A stretch of 64,000 nucleotides of DNA from contig CM062289.1 of NCBI GenBank assembly GCA_031216915.1, forward strand, positions 389,276,674-389,340,673. The letters run 5' to 3'. Of this stretch, positions 34,397-46,605 are shown one piece after another. The translations under genes and the position numbers were made by a program. A model generated the notes under the pieces. It worked only from the letters and a program-made list of their open reading frames with translations. It was not told where the DNA came from and did no database searches. This DNA comes from Pictodentalium vernedei (lineage: Eukaryota; Mollusca; Scaphopoda; Dentaliida; Dentaliidae). The number at the start of each line of letters is the position of its first letter. The first letter of the stretch is position 1.

Positions 34397-36373
34397 TGGC
34401 TTAAACCTCTATCGCGTTCCGGTTGGCGGAAGGTTGTCGAGTTTTTCACAAGAGTGGGCGTCGATTACGGACGACCCGTGGGTGAGAGGAGACTTCGGAA
34501 GGTCTAAAGATATCCTTCAAACGAAAGCCTCCATTAACTCGAAGTCCAAAGTGGACTCATCTTCCGTCAAATCCACAGAAAAGAGACGCTCTGTTATCAG
34601 AGGTGCAGTCTCTTTTAATGAAGAACGCGGTAGAGGTCGTAGAAAACCAGGAATCTCTGGGATTCTACAGCCATCTGTTTCTGGTTCCGAAACCAGATGG
34701 CTTGTTCCGTCCAGTCATAGATTTGAGCTGGATAAACAAGCTGATCGTCGCTCCGAAGTTTTATATGGAGACGATTCGATCGGTCAGAGCGAGTATTCGG
34801 GTGAACGATTATGCAACGAGCATAGATCTCAAAGATGCGTACTTTCACGTCATGGTACATCCGACATTCCGAAAGTATCTACGCTTCGCAGTCCTAGGAG
34901 TGGTGTATCAGTTCCGGGCCATGTGCTTCGGATTGAATCTAGCACCCTGGGCTTTCACTCGGGTAATGAACTCGGTAATGATCTACTTCTGAGCTCATTC
35001 GTCTGCGGTAACGTCGGCCTACCTGGACGACATTCTTCAGAGGTACGGCAACGAGTTAACGCTTCAGAACGATGTTCAGAATCTTCTTCTATTGCTCCGA
35101 CGTCTCGGTTTCATAGTAAACGAGGAGAAGTCGGATCTGGTGCCGTCCAAGTCATTCACTCATCTGGGAATGAGCTTCGAGACGCACAACAATCTCGTTC
35201 GTCTGCCGTTAACCAGAGCGAAATTAGTCAGTTGTTACGTTCGCTATCGACAAAGTCACGGCGAGAGAATTTATGAGACTGATAGGTCTGTGCGGAGCCG
35301 CCGCGGATCTCATTCCGATGGGGCGGTTACGCACACGTCCTCTTCAAATTTTCCTGACTCAGAATTGGAGTGTGAAAATTCATTCGCTCGATGTAGACGT
35401 TCTCTTGTCAGATCAAGTGAAACAAGAGATTCAGACTTGGGCAAACATTCAGTGGTTAACTCAAGGAGTTCAGCTGCAGTTGCCGGATCCAAGTTTTACC
35501 ATTATGACGGATGCCAGTCAAACAGGTTGGGGTGCATCATTAATCCCAACGGATTCGAGATGCCAGGGTCTTTGGGATCCGCAATTCCTGTGCAAGCACA
35601 TAAACATCAAGGAAATGATGTCAATTTGGCTTGCGTTACGTCACTGGATGGACATTATTCACGATGCTCATGTCCAAATCCTATCCGACAATACGACAGT
35701 AGTGGCGTATATACGGAATCAGGGAGGCACTCATTCAGTTCCGTTGTTCAATCTAACGGAAAGAATCCTTCTGTTTGCGTTGGAACATCACGTTCTTCTT
35801 TCGGTCCGTCACATACCGGGTCGTCTGAATGTGCTAGCAGACTCCCTTTCACGAAAGGGTCGCTTGTTGCCGTCGGAGTGGACTCTCAACAAACAAGTAT
35901 TCAATCAGATTTGCTACCAATGGGAACGGCCAATGATAGACTTATTTGCGACACATCTCAACAATCAGTTGCAGACGTATGTGTCCCCGTGTCCGGATCC
36001 AAGAGCATTTGCAGTAGACGCTCTGTCGATCCCTTGGGACGGAATGATAGGATATGCGTATCCTCCAGCGCCGTTAATTCAACAAGTATTGCTAAAGATA
36101 AAACAATCTCAGTGCAAGATTCTGTTGGTAGCATCTCTGTCGCCACAGAGACCGTGGATAAATCTACTCAGGTGTCTGTTGTGGGACCTACCGCGGAAGC
36201 TTCCTCCACGAGAGGATCTTCTTTCGCAGGGGAAATCGCGCCAACTCCATCACAACCCGCAAGGTCTCAACCTTCACACTTTTCCGTTGTGCGGTCCTTC
36301 TTGCATGGCAAGCACTTTACAGGACGAGCAGTGGACGCGATTTCTAACTGTAGGAGGACCTCCTCTTCGCTAA
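34071..36373 (+). pseudogene. RT-RNase H-methyltransferase-like ORF of DIRS-5, broken
   Basis: Starts in the pol frame at 34071; a 2-nt deletion near 34489 shifts it. RT motifs VPKPDGLFRPVIDLSWINKL and SIDLKDAYFHVMV are in a second frame, which stops at TGA (34990-34992; CGA in DIRS-6). YLDDIL (about 35022) follows. An 11-nt deletion near 35248 shifts frame again. RNase H (FTIMTDASQTGWGA, IKEMMSIWLAL, ILSDNTTVVAYI) and the DLFATHLNNQLQTYVSPCPD methyltransferase-like region are then open from 35273 to 36373. Confidence 0.87.
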
Positions 36374-37314
36374 ACTATGCGGCTAAGTGGAAGGTTTTTC
36401 GTCGTTGGTGTAGGGATCATTCTGTAGATATATTTGATCCCTCTATACCAGACATTGCAAACTTTCTAGTATACTTGTTTGACGAAATCAAACTGCAGCC
36501 TGTTACTATAAAGGGTTATAGATCTATGTTATCTGATACCTATGCACATCATGATAGTTTACAAATTGGATCTAATGTCTCTTTATCGAAATTGGTTAGA
36601 AACTTTTCGATAAATAGACCCAGAACTCTTAGATTAATTCCTAAGTGGAATTTAGCTTGGGTTCTCCTTAAATTGAAGGAAAAGCCATTTGAACCTCTTG
36701 GGACAGTAGATTTCAAATTCTTATCTTATAAGACAGCTTTTCTCTTAGCTTTCTCTTCTGCCAGAAGAGTCAGTGAGCTTCATGCACTATCGGTGGATGA
36801 TTCTCATTATCGTAGTGTTGGGAACACTATCACCTTCACTACTAATGTGGGTTTTTTAGCTAAGAATCAGGCTCCTAATAAATATCCGGAACCTATTGTT
36901 ATTAAGGCTCTTCCGTCTTCAGACTGGCGTAGGCCTTTACTCTGTCCTGTTAGAGCACTACGTATCTATAAACAGAGATCTCAGTTCATCAGAAAGGGAC
37001 GGAAATGTTTCTTTCTGTCTTTGATGCCTAATAGAAAGGACATTTCAGTCCATTCTATTGCTAGATGGATTCAGTTAACTATCCGTACTGCTTATGAAGA
37101 TTTATCTTCTTCTCAGCAGTCTGTGCTTAAGATTTCTGCTCATGAAGTAAGAGCTCTTTCTACTTCCTGGGCTTATGCTAATAGTGTTGCTATTACAGAT
37201 TTAATGAAGGCTGCCATCCACATTTACTAATTTTTATCTCAGAAATATTGAGTCCATTTCTGGAGACCTGCATTGTTTAGGTCCGTTATCTGTTGCTCAG
37301 AATGTCGTCCACTA
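35257..37314 (+). pseudogene. Tyrosine recombinase of DIRS-5, catalytic tyrosine lost from frame
   Basis: The recombinase frame is open from the 11-nt deletion to 37230. Core-binding part (AKWKVFRRWCRDHSVDIF), arginine (FSSARRVSELHAL) and HEVRALS are present. A 14-nt deletion near 37213 (between GGCTGC and CATCCAC) replaces the end with IHIY and a stop, so the TNFYL tyrosine is out of frame. The fusion of RT thumb to this frame at 35092-37230 is a by-product of the pol deletion. Confidence 0.88.
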
Positions 37315-37412
37315 AACAGTTGCAACTATAGTTATGCAGGCTTTCTGTTCCGGCAGTGACTCCGTCCGGCTGCCCTCTTCGCTCTGGGCTATTTGACCCA
37401 GGGCAAGGGGAA

Positions 37413-37449
<37 letters not shown>
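37413..37449 (+). repeat. G37 tract, DIRS-5
   Basis: The longest of the five conserved G-tracts in this position; its length may also reflect assembly or replication slippage. Confidence 0.8.
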
Positions 37450-37940
37450 CGGGTGTTCCCTTAGGTCACCTGCTTTATAGTGAAAAGCAAGGGAATGCCT
37501 CCTCCAAGACAGTATTTCTGAGTCGCTTCCGGGATGGTTTTAAAGTGTAATATTAATGTTTAATTTCATTCATGTCTTATTTTTAAAGTGTAGCTCGGTG
37601 TGAAGCATTTGTATATGTCAAGTGTCAAACGGGCTTTAATATACAATACTCGGACACTTTTAAATGATTATGAAGAGTCTCAATTCTCTGGACTACTTTA
37701 TTTATTGGCTTGCTTTAAAAATAATTAGTATAAGGGTTATACTGGATGTTAATAGAGAACATGAATGTTATTGTGCTCAATTATTAAGGGTAGTGTATCT
37801 TTCTAATTTAATATTAAATAAGAAAGATACATGTAAAGCCTAATACTCCTTTTCTCCTTACGGGGTTACCTCTTTACTATATAATTGAGCTTATTGGATT
37901 TTCCTCTATGTCCTAGGCCCTCCAGCCTGTTTACTATTCA

Positions 37941-38027
37941 GCTAAGTCTGGGTCATTGGTACAGTATAAAAATGTTAAAAAATTTATAGTAATTTATATA
38001 TTTTTTATACTTACCAATGACCCAGAC
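37941..38027 (+). repeat. ICR of DIRS-5
   Basis: Complements of the two termini joined at GTATAAAAAT/GTTAAAAAATT. Confidence 0.88.
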
Positions 38028-38330
38028 GGGGATGGCCCTCCCTGGAGTTGGGAACTCTTGCCTCCCCGCTGAGTACATAGCGCTGACCAGGCACTGCCAG
38101 TAAGAATGATAATTGGCGCCAATTTCGGGACGACTACGTCACTGCGCATGCGCAGTAGAGGCGTACTATGGAGGTCCTTTAGGACATGATTTCTTTTTGT
38201 TTTGGATGCAAATTTTGGGGATTGGGGGGCAAAATTTGTGTTTGGCCCTGGTTTTGTTGGAGTTAGCACCAGCTAAGTCTGGGTCATTGGTAAGTATAAA
38301 AAATATATAAATTACTATAAATTTTTTAAC
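38028..38330 (+). repeat. Right terminal repeat of DIRS-5
   Basis: AATTGGCGCCAATT at 38111-38124, ACTGCGCATGCGCAGT at 38141-38156; ends at 38330. Confidence 0.9.
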
Positions 38331-38440
38331 TTTCAAAATATTTTGATTTCAATTATTTTTTCTATATTAATGGATCATATTATTATTATGTATTTTGATT
38401 GCCAGGGGTTGGTGCGAGTACCAGGACTTTGTTTTCTTTT

Positions 38441-41395
38441 CACATTGAAAGGATTTTGATCAATTGTAATAAGAGGAAGTCTTCCTCTGACTTTTATAAT
38501 CATTCTATATGTGGTCAGTGTACTCGCATTAACTCCTGTTCTGTATCGTATGATTTCGATGACAACATGGGAAGCGTATGTCACGGTATGTTAGTGGGGA
38601 ATTGGACACTCCGGTCCTTTCCCCGCAGGGTCACTCTACTTTATCAATTTCTATTTCAGACGATCAAGATTAGGGTGATGTATCTGTGATGTCTTCCAAC
38701 AGTGTGCCTCCGTCATCACAATTAATGAAGGGCTAGCGGAAAAGTGCTCATGTAAATACGCCAATTGCCTAAGAGGACCCTAGCAGGTTTGACGTCCGCT
38801 AGCTCACCCGGTGTAGCGTCCATTCATCGAATGGTTCGGCAGCCGGGTTCGTCCGTTGCGGTCTAGAAGGAGTTTTGGGGTAATGCGAGCACTATAAATC
38901 AACCAAATGCACACCCAGTGACGGCGGATTAGAGGGAGAATGGAGGAAGCCTTTTAGTCCAGTTCATAGCTCGTTCTGGTCCATCCGGACGACGAGCGAG
39001 AGAGGCCCCTCTCTCGTACAACAACATCTGGCCCCAGATGTTGTGGTACAAAATGTTTCGCATTCGGAGCATACGTCCATCGCTCGGGACGCTCCGACAT
39101 ATAGGCAGTCCGGAGTAGACTGTCAATAAGGCTTCCTCATTCTCATGGTAGCGCACACGACCGCTCTTGGCTACGTGACCTCGGATATCCAGTCAGCTTC
39201 GCCAGTCAGAGAATCATCGGCGACCAGGTCACTCCATCCGGTAGCCAGGGACACGAGGCCTGCAGACTCCGGACGTTCGCATAGGAAGTGTGCGGGAGTC
39301 AACGTACACGGAGCTTCCGGCGGCAATGCATCGTAAGACCGGTACTGCACAGGCCTCGGGAACGGACGTGCTTTCCTAAATAGCACAGCTTATCGCAGCA
39401 TCCCAGCATCAACTAAATCTGTCACATATTTTTTATCCGACGATGCTGGGTCGGGACGCTCCGCGGAAGCGGGTACGAACGTCCGAAAATTTCATCCGGT
39501 CCGACGGGATACCGAAAGGGATTCGGAGGATTTCGAGCTTTCCCTTTCGGAACAACATATGCTGTTGTGTATGTCATCTGACTTGATCTTCTACAGCTTC
39601 TTTCGTCGGACCAGAATGCTGCGATGCCGGATAAGAAACTGATAGCGTTGGTGGACTTAGAAATTTTTGGTTTGGTTCAGGGACATCATCCCTCAGTTGC
39701 GACATAGTCCAATAATGTCACACAAACTTTCGAATTATTGAACGACGCTATATATATATATTATTATTATATGCTTGCTATTACCAAGCATTTCGGGTTT
39801 CTTGTTCGCAAAGTTACGGAGATGTCTTTGAAAAGTGTGCCTCTGTCGTCATAGTTAATGAAGAGCTAGCGGCAATAAGTGCTCATGGAATATGTCTATC
39901 GCCTAAGAGGTCCCTTGTAGGATCGACGGAGTGACATTCGCTAGCTCACCCGGTGTAGCGTACATTCATTGAATGCTTCGGCTGCCGGGTTCGTCCGTTG
40001 CGGTCTAGGAAGGAAATTTGGGTGATGCGAGCACTATAATTACTTTAGTACTCACCCAGTGACGGCGGATTGAGGACAGATCGGAGGAAGCCTGTTAGTC
40101 CGGTTCCTGGCTTGTCCAGGTCCGTCCGGGCTGTGAGCGAGAGAGGTCCCTCTCTCGTCCAACAACATAGGGGACCGCATGTTGTGGTTCAGATATTTTA
40201 CATTCGGAGCATATGTCTGTCGGTCGGGACGCTCCGTTATATTGACAGTCCGAGAGACTGTCGATAATGCTTCCTCATCCTCACAGCAGGGCACACGGCC
40301 GCACATTGGCTATGTGACCTCGAGTATCCGATCAGTTTCGTCATTCAGTGATTCCACGGCGAATAGGTCACACCATCCGGTAGCCAAGGGACACGAGGCC
40401 TATACACTCCGTTCGCTCGCATATTAGTAGTATGCACGGGGTAACGATCACGGAGCTTCCAGCGGCAATGCATTGTAGGACCGCTTCTCCACAGGCCTCA
40501 GTGACGGACGTGCTATCCGAGTTAGCGCAGTTTTTTCGCAGCATCCCAGCAATCGACAGTTTCTTAGTCGAATCAGGAATTATCTGACGGCGCTGGGTCG
40601 GTGCGGTCCGCGGTTGCATCAGGTACGGACGACCGAACGCTTTATAGGGTCCGACAGGATGGCGAAAGGGATTCGAAAGATTTCGAGTTTTCCCTTTCGT
40701 AGCATCGGAAGCTGCCATTCATATCTTCTGGCATTATCTTCCAGTGATTGTTATTTCGGACTACATTGCTGCGATGTTGGATAAGAGACTTATAGCGTCA
40801 TTGGACACGGAATTTTGGATCGGTTCAAGGACATTGTCCCTAACTTACCAACACAGTCCAATAATGTCATTAGAACATGTTGTATTATTTATATATATAT
40901 AAGCCTGCTACCAAGCATGATAGTTTAGTTTCTTGTCCGCAATGCTCATTTCTGCCTTTTTTTCATTTATACGAATAATTTATTTTGGCAGAGCAGGGCA
41001 TACCGAGAGTTCATATGCGTCTAGACGGCGTGGTTAAAGACTGGAAATATTCTTTTTCGCCGTCTATGTCTTTTCCAACCACAATGTTGGAAACGACAAT
41101 GATGTCTAGTAGACTTAACTTAGACGCTTTATCATACGTAATCCACCTTACTGAGGCGTTATCATTACGTCTTCAAGAAAAGAATTACGGGATATTATCC
41201 TCAATGTGATTCTTTTGAGGGCAGTAGTTTGTTCACGTATAACTCCGCCCTTCAGTGGCTGATTGGAGTTGGTTAGATGTGACGCAGCCCTAGCTACATC
41301 CACGCGCGTGGATAGTAAGGTGAAGAACTCTCTCAGAGTCGCTTCGTTCTCGGAGAAGCTTCTCTTCGACGGCAACTTTTCAGCAATCCATGAAT
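38441..41395 (+). pseudogene. Duplicated, decayed gag of DIRS-4*
   Basis: Two gag-derived blocks (about 38690-39805 and 39815-40990) with the same junction, stops and lost start codon as DIRS-2*, to which it is nearly identical. It jumps from gag to RNase H near 41395-41430. Confidence 0.82.
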
Positions 41396-41429
41396 TGCTC
41401 GATTTACACGTTCTCTTGTCTATCTAGTG

Positions 41430-43316
41430 TTGCAAGAGATTCAGACTGGGGCAAACATTCGGTGGTTGACTCAGAGAGTGCCACTGCAGTTGCCGGATCC
41501 GAGTGTTATAATTATGACAGTTGCCAGTCAAACAGGTTGGGATATAATATTGATCCCAACGGATTCGAAGTGCCAGGGTCTTTGGGTTCCGCAGTCTCTA
41601 AGCAAGCACTTATCTTCCGCGGAATAATGTTTTTTAGGCTTGCTTTATGTCATTGGATGAACATTATTCAGAAACGCATGTCCAAATCCTGTCCGTTAAT
41701 TCGACAGTAGTGGCGTATCTCCGGAACCAGGGAGGCACTCATTCGTTTCCGTTATTCAGTTTAATGGAAAGAATCCTTCTGTTTGTTATAGTACACCAAG
41801 TTCTGTTTCGGTCCGTCATATTCCGGGTCGTCTGATTGTTTTACCGGACTCCCGTTCACTTATGGGTCGCTTGTTGCCGTCAAAATGGACTCTCAACAAA
41901 CAAGTATTCAATCAGATTTGCTATCAATGGGAGCGCCCAATGATAATTTATTTACGACACAGCTTGCTAATCAATTGCAGACGTATGTGTTTGCTTGTCC
42001 GGATCTCTGAGCTAATGTTGTTAATGCTCTATTGATCTAATAGGACGGAATGATAGGATATGCGTATTCTCCGGCGCTGTTGTTTCAGCAGGTATTGCTA
42101 AGATAAACAACCGCAATGCATTTCTGTTGATAGCATCTCTGTCTTCACAGAGACCGTGGGTAAATTTACTCTGATGTCTACTGTGGGACTTAACGCGAAT
42201 TCTTCCTCAATGAGAGGATCTTTTTTCGCTGGGTAAAATCGTGTCATCTTTATCACAACCCGCAAGGTCACAACCTTCACGTATTCCGTTGTGTGGTCCT
42301 TATTGCATTGTAAGCATTGTACTGGACGAGCTTTGGACGCGATTTCTTACTATAGGAGATCCTCTTCTTCGCTATTCTATGCGGCTAAAGTGGAGGCTCT
42401 TCCGTCGTTGGTGTAGGGATCACTATGTTCATATTGTTGATCCCTCCATACTACTCATTGCAACTTTTTAGTATACTTGTTTGACAAGATCTACTGCAGC
42501 CTGTTATTATTAAGGTTATAGGTTTATGTTACCTCATACCTATGCACTCTATGATGATAGTTTACAATTGAGTCTTATGTCTCTTTATCTAAGTCAGTTA
42601 GTAACTTTTCGATAAATAGACTTAGAATCATTAGATTAAATTCCTATATGGAATTTAACTTCGGTTCTTATTTAGCTAAGTAATCATTTGAGCCTCTGGA
42701 AACAGTAGTTTTCAAATTCTGACCTTTTAGACAGTAATTCTGTTGGCTTCTCTTTTACTGAAGAGTCAGTGAGTTTCATGCACTATCGGTGGATGATTTT
42801 CACTTTCGTAGTTTCGTAATCACTACTTCCTTTACTATTTAGGTTGGATTTTTGCATAAGAGTTAGGCTCCTAATATCCGGATCCTATTGTTATTAAGGT
42901 CCTTCCGTCTTCGTACGGGCATAGGCCTTTACTCTGTCCGGTTAGAGTTTATGTATTTATAAACAGATATCTGTTTATTACTACGGGCGTAAACTTCTAA
43001 TGTCTTTGATGCCTTTTAGAAGGACGTTACGCTCCATTCTATTGCTAATGGATTCAATTAACTATCGATACTGCTTATGGTATATCTTTGACTCAGCAGT
43101 TGTGTTTGAGATTTCGGCTCATGAAGTAAGAGTTCTTCTACATCTTGGGCTTACATTAATAGTGTCGCTACTATAGATTTTTGAAGGCTGCTCATTGCGC
43201 TCAGCCATCCACATTCATGAATTTTTTATCTCAGAAATATCGAGTCCATTTCTGGAGGCCTCTATTGTTAGGTCTATTATCTACTGCTCAGAATGTCATT
43301 CACTTAACAGTTGCTA
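41430..43316 (+). pseudogene. RNase H and tyrosine recombinase remnants of DIRS-4*
   Basis: Collinear with DIRS-6 at nucleotide level from RNase H to the recombinase end, but without an open frame longer than about 100 codons. Shares most lesions with DIRS-2*. Confidence 0.78.
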
Positions 43317-43402
43317 CTATAGCTAGGTAGGCTGTCTGTTTCGGCAGTGACTCCGTTCTGCTGCCCTCTTCGCTCTGGGCTATTTGACCCAGGGCAAGAA
43401 AA

Positions 43403-43416
43403 GGGGGGGGGGGGGG
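43403..43416 (+). repeat. G14 tract, DIRS-4*
   Basis: Same conserved hairpin plus G run. Confidence 0.85.
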
Positions 43417-43887
43417 AGGGTGTTCCCTTGGGTCACCTGTTTTACTATGAAAACAAGGGGATACCTCCTCCGGAGTTAGTAATTCTGAGCTGTTATTGGG
43501 ATGGTTGTTTAGTGAGAAGTTTAGGTTTTAAATTCATTCAAGTCTTAGTTTTTAAAGTATAGCTTTTGAATATAGCACGTGTCAACGGACATGATTATGC
43601 AATCCTCAGACACTTTTAAGGAGTATAAAGAGTCTCTATTCTCTAGACTTACTTTATTTATTGGCTTACTTTAAAAATTATTAGTATAAGGATTATACTA
43701 GATATTAATGGAGTACATGGATGTATGATGCTCAATTTTGGAAGGTGTTGTATCTTTCTAATTTATCATAAATAAGAAAGATACATGTAAGGCCTAATAC
43801 TTCTTTTTCCCTAGAGGGGATGACTCTATTTTATATTATTGAGCGTATTCCATCTTGCTCTATGTCCTTGGCCCTCCAGCCTTTTTA

Positions 43888-43980
43888 CTATTCAGATATG
43901 TCTGGGTCATTGGTACAGTATAAAAATGTTAAAAAATTTATAGTAATTTATATATTTTTTATACTTACCAATGACCCAGA
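43888..43980 (+). repeat. ICR of DIRS-4*
   Basis: Complement of left end followed by complement of right end, as in other copies. Confidence 0.85.
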
Positions 43981-44283
43981 CGGGGATGGCCCTCCCAGGA
44001 GTTGGGAACTCTTACCTCCCCGCTGAGTACATAGCGCTTACCAGGCACTGGTTATTAGAATGATTAATGGCGCCAATTTCGGAACGTCCTTGACACTGCG
44101 CATGCGCAGTAGAGGTGAATTGTGGAGGGCCATTCAGGACATGTTTTCTTTGGTTTTAGATGCAAATTTTGGGGATTGGGGGGCAAAATTTGTGTTTGGC
44201 CCTATATTTTAAGAGTTAGCACCAGCTATGTCTGGGTCATTGGTAAGTATAAAAAATATATAAATTACTATAAATTTTTTAAC
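43981..44283 (+). repeat. Right terminal repeat of DIRS-4*
   Basis: ACTGCGCATGCGCAGT at 44095-44110; ends CTATAAATTTTTTAAC at 44283. Confidence 0.88.
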
Positions 44284-45640
44284 TTTTTGTACAGAACTTC
44301 CATACGAAAGCTCTGATTTGAATAATTTTTTGTATGAATGTTTAGTACCATGGGATACATCACATATAATACGGGTTTTTTTCTTGTGCGTAAATTGTGC
44401 AAATTAGTCTAATTTTGATGTTTTTTGGTGTTACTTTCAGCACTGTAAGTGCAAATGCCAATACGGCTCGGGCTAGAGGCCGTATTTATGAACCGATCTT
44501 TACGAAACTTCTTGGGTACCTTTGGTATCACCGTGGGACGAGAACGAGTGTTTTGGGGTCCGGTCCGAAATTCAAGATGGCCGATGGCAGCCATTTTGTA
44601 CAAAATTAGGTGCAATCAGATTTTTGCACAGAACTTCCATATGAAAGCGCTGATTTGAATAATTTTTTGTGTGAATGTTTAGCACCATGGGATACATCAC
44701 ATATAATACAGGTTTTTTTCTCGTGCAGAAATTATGCAAATTAGATGAACTTTGATTTTTTCACTGCGACTTACACACAGTAAGTACACATGTCAATACG
44801 GCTCAGACTGGAGTCTGTATTTATGAACTGATCTTCACGAAATGTCTTGGGTACCTTTGTTATCACCTTGGGATGAGAACGAGTGTTTCTGGGTGCAGTC
44901 TAAAATTCAAGATGGCTGCCAGTGGCCATTTTGTACCGAAATTAGGTCTAATCAGTTTTTGTACACAACTTCTATACATCTCAGACTAGAGGCCATATTT
45001 ATGAACCAATCTTTACGAAACTTCTTGGGTACCTTTGTTATCACAGTGGGATGAGAGCGAGTGTTTTTGGGTGTGGTCCGAAATTCAAGATGGCCACCAG
45101 CAGCCATTTTGTACCAAAATTAGTGCAATCAGTCTTTTGTACAGAACTTCTGTATGAAAGTTCTCATTTGAATAAATTTTTGTATGAATGTTTAGTAACA
45201 TGGAATACATCACATATTGTAAGGGTTTTTTTTTCGTGCAGAAATTATGCAAATTAGATGAACTTTGATTTATTCAGTGCTACTTACACAATGTAAGCAC
45301 ACATGTCAATACGGCTCAGGGTAGAGGCTGTATTTATGAACCGATCTTCACAAAACTTATTGGGTACCTTTGTTATCACCTTGGGACAAGAATGAGTGTT
45401 TCTGGGTACGGTCCAAAATTCAAGATGGCTGCCAGTGGCCATTTTGTACCGAAATTAGGTCCAATCAGTTTTTTGTCACAAGTTCTATACAGCTCGTATT
45501 TATGAACTGATCTTCACAAAACTTCTTGGGTACCTTTGTTTTCACCTTGGGACAGGAACGATTGTGTTTTGGGGTGCCTTTGTTATCACTGTGCTATGAG
45601 AACAAATATTTTGGGGTTCAGTCAGACCCACTCTGGGACT
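44284..45640 (+). repeat. Composite tandem repeat element, right part
   Basis: Units begin with AATACGGCTC near 44458, 44795 and 45308, with shorter, partial unit starts near 44976 and 45489, giving an alternation of about 337 and 180 bp (about 513 bp higher-order). Conserved phrases: GAACCGATCTTTACGAAACT, TTCAAGATGGC, ATGGGATACATCACATAT. Non-coding. 45641-45917 is unassigned intron. Confidence 0.8.
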
Positions 45641-45917
45641 CAAAGATTTGTTTTCTAGTTTAGCATCTGACTGTCACCCACCTTTACAATACTTTACCTA
45701 TACATTTGTTACAAACAATGGTCAGTATTCATGTACAGACCATTACAATACTTTATATGTACCTTTGTTATCAGGTCATTACCTAGATGTTTGTCATTGC
45801 TGTGACACATACTATACATGTACATGTCTTTGTCTTGACAAATTGAGCTACAGTGTCATTGACACTTTCATTTTAGATTTGAATGCTTTTTAAAATTTTA
45901 TGCTCTTCCTCTTTCAG

Positions 45918-46028
45918 GATATACAGAAATGCCGGAATATAATTCTGGGAACCTCAGAATGGCAGCAGCTTGATTATATGCCAGTACCTGGACTCTTCAC
46001 TGAACGTAAATCTAATAATGTTTTCCAG
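45918..46028 (+). CDS. CABIN1: CABIN1-like gene, 111-nt exon
   Basis: Acceptor CTCTTTCAG ends at 45917 and donor CAG/GTAAAG begins at 46029; 37 codons, phase 0 on both sides, so it joins the preceding large exon directly. It reads DIQKCRNIILGTSEWQQLDY and then a segment ending in KSNNVFQ, containing MPVPGLFTERK. This corresponds to a conserved CABIN1 stretch that follows the helical segment at the end of the previous exon. The two are 32 kb apart because of DIRS-3, DIRS-4*, DIRS-5 and other repeats. Confidence 0.85.
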
Positions 46029-46384
46029 GTAAAGTGTACTCAGTATAATTGGTTACTTGTGAATAAAATATAAATCTGCCGTGTTGTAAAAGAGTTATTT
46101 CCATGGAAATTCGGAAGAGTCCTTTCTATAAACTCCAATAAATCGGTGAAATTTGTAAGGCACCATAGAGCTGTTGAGGTCCCTGGAAGTGAGATAGTTA
46201 GAGAAGCACTAGCAACTCATACTTTTATTTAACCCAGTGAAACATTATTTATTAGAACCTGCATGTATGCATGTAATATGTTAGGCCTTAGATTCAGTGC
46301 TGATTGGTAAAATAATGTCGGATCAATTAGGAATTTTTCTGCCTCTTTCACATTGGGAATGAGGCAGAATATCTGCCCCCCCCC

Positions 46385-46605
46385 TAGGACTTGGATTAAA
46401 TCATGTAAACATAAAAATGGCAATAAAATTATGTTATTTTCACAGCATTTACTTTCAAAACATAGCTTATGACACCTCACTGGAATGAGATTGGCAAACT
46501 TCTTCCATTCAGGAGTTATAAGCTGTGTTTTGAAAGCCAAAATATTTTTTTTGAAAATAAAAATGAAAGTGATAGCTACCCTGTTCAGGTTAGCTGCAGT
46601 GTTAA
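46385..46605. repeat. Diverged hairpin related to the TTAA MITEs
   Basis: Imperfect palindrome centred near 46495: arms TTTCAAAACATAGCTTATGA and TATAAGCTGTGTTTTGAAA with CCTCACTGGAATGAG, the same core as 14261-14504. 46029-46384 is otherwise unassigned intron with a C9 run at 46378. Confidence 0.55.

Larger units (their letters stand above)
31207..38330 (+). mobile_element. DIRS-5: full-length DIRS-like retrotransposon nested in DIRS-4*
   Basis: 7124-bp element with left end ATTTTTATACTG at 31207 and right end CTATAAATTTTTTAAC at 38330. It sits inside the 14-bp palindrome AAAAAATATTTTTT of its host (11 bp at 31196-31206, last 3 bp at 38331-38333); removing it restores the palindrome exactly. 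The two terminal repeats share variants (GGTTTTGTTGGAGTTAGCAC and complement; CGACTACGTCAC). Sequence is close to DIRS-6 but disabled by a TAG in gag, a 2-nt deletion, a TGA and an 11-nt deletion in pol, and a 14-nt deletion next to the recombinase tyrosine. Confidence 0.95.
30229..44283 (+). mobile_element. DIRS-4*: non-autonomous DIRS-like element, split by DIRS-5
   Basis: Two parts, 30229-31206 and 38331-44283, total 6931 bp. The left repeat (AACTCTTAAAATATAGGGCC) is the complement of the right repeat near 44200 (GGCCCTATATTTTAAGAGTT), while the repeats of the inner element have a different variant, which proves the nesting. Like DIRS-2* it has a tandem-duplicated decayed gag, no start ATG, a deletion spanning gag 3' end and RT, and ruined RNase H and recombinase. 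Both ends and the ICR are intact, as needed for mobilisation in trans. Flanks (AAATCTGT / TTTTTGTACAGAAC) rejoin to the repeat-unit consensus with nothing duplicated. Confidence 0.92.

Noticed and set aside
37413-37449. G37 tract taken as an assembly gap or error
   Set aside because: Length may be unreliable, but the tract itself is present at this position in all five copies.
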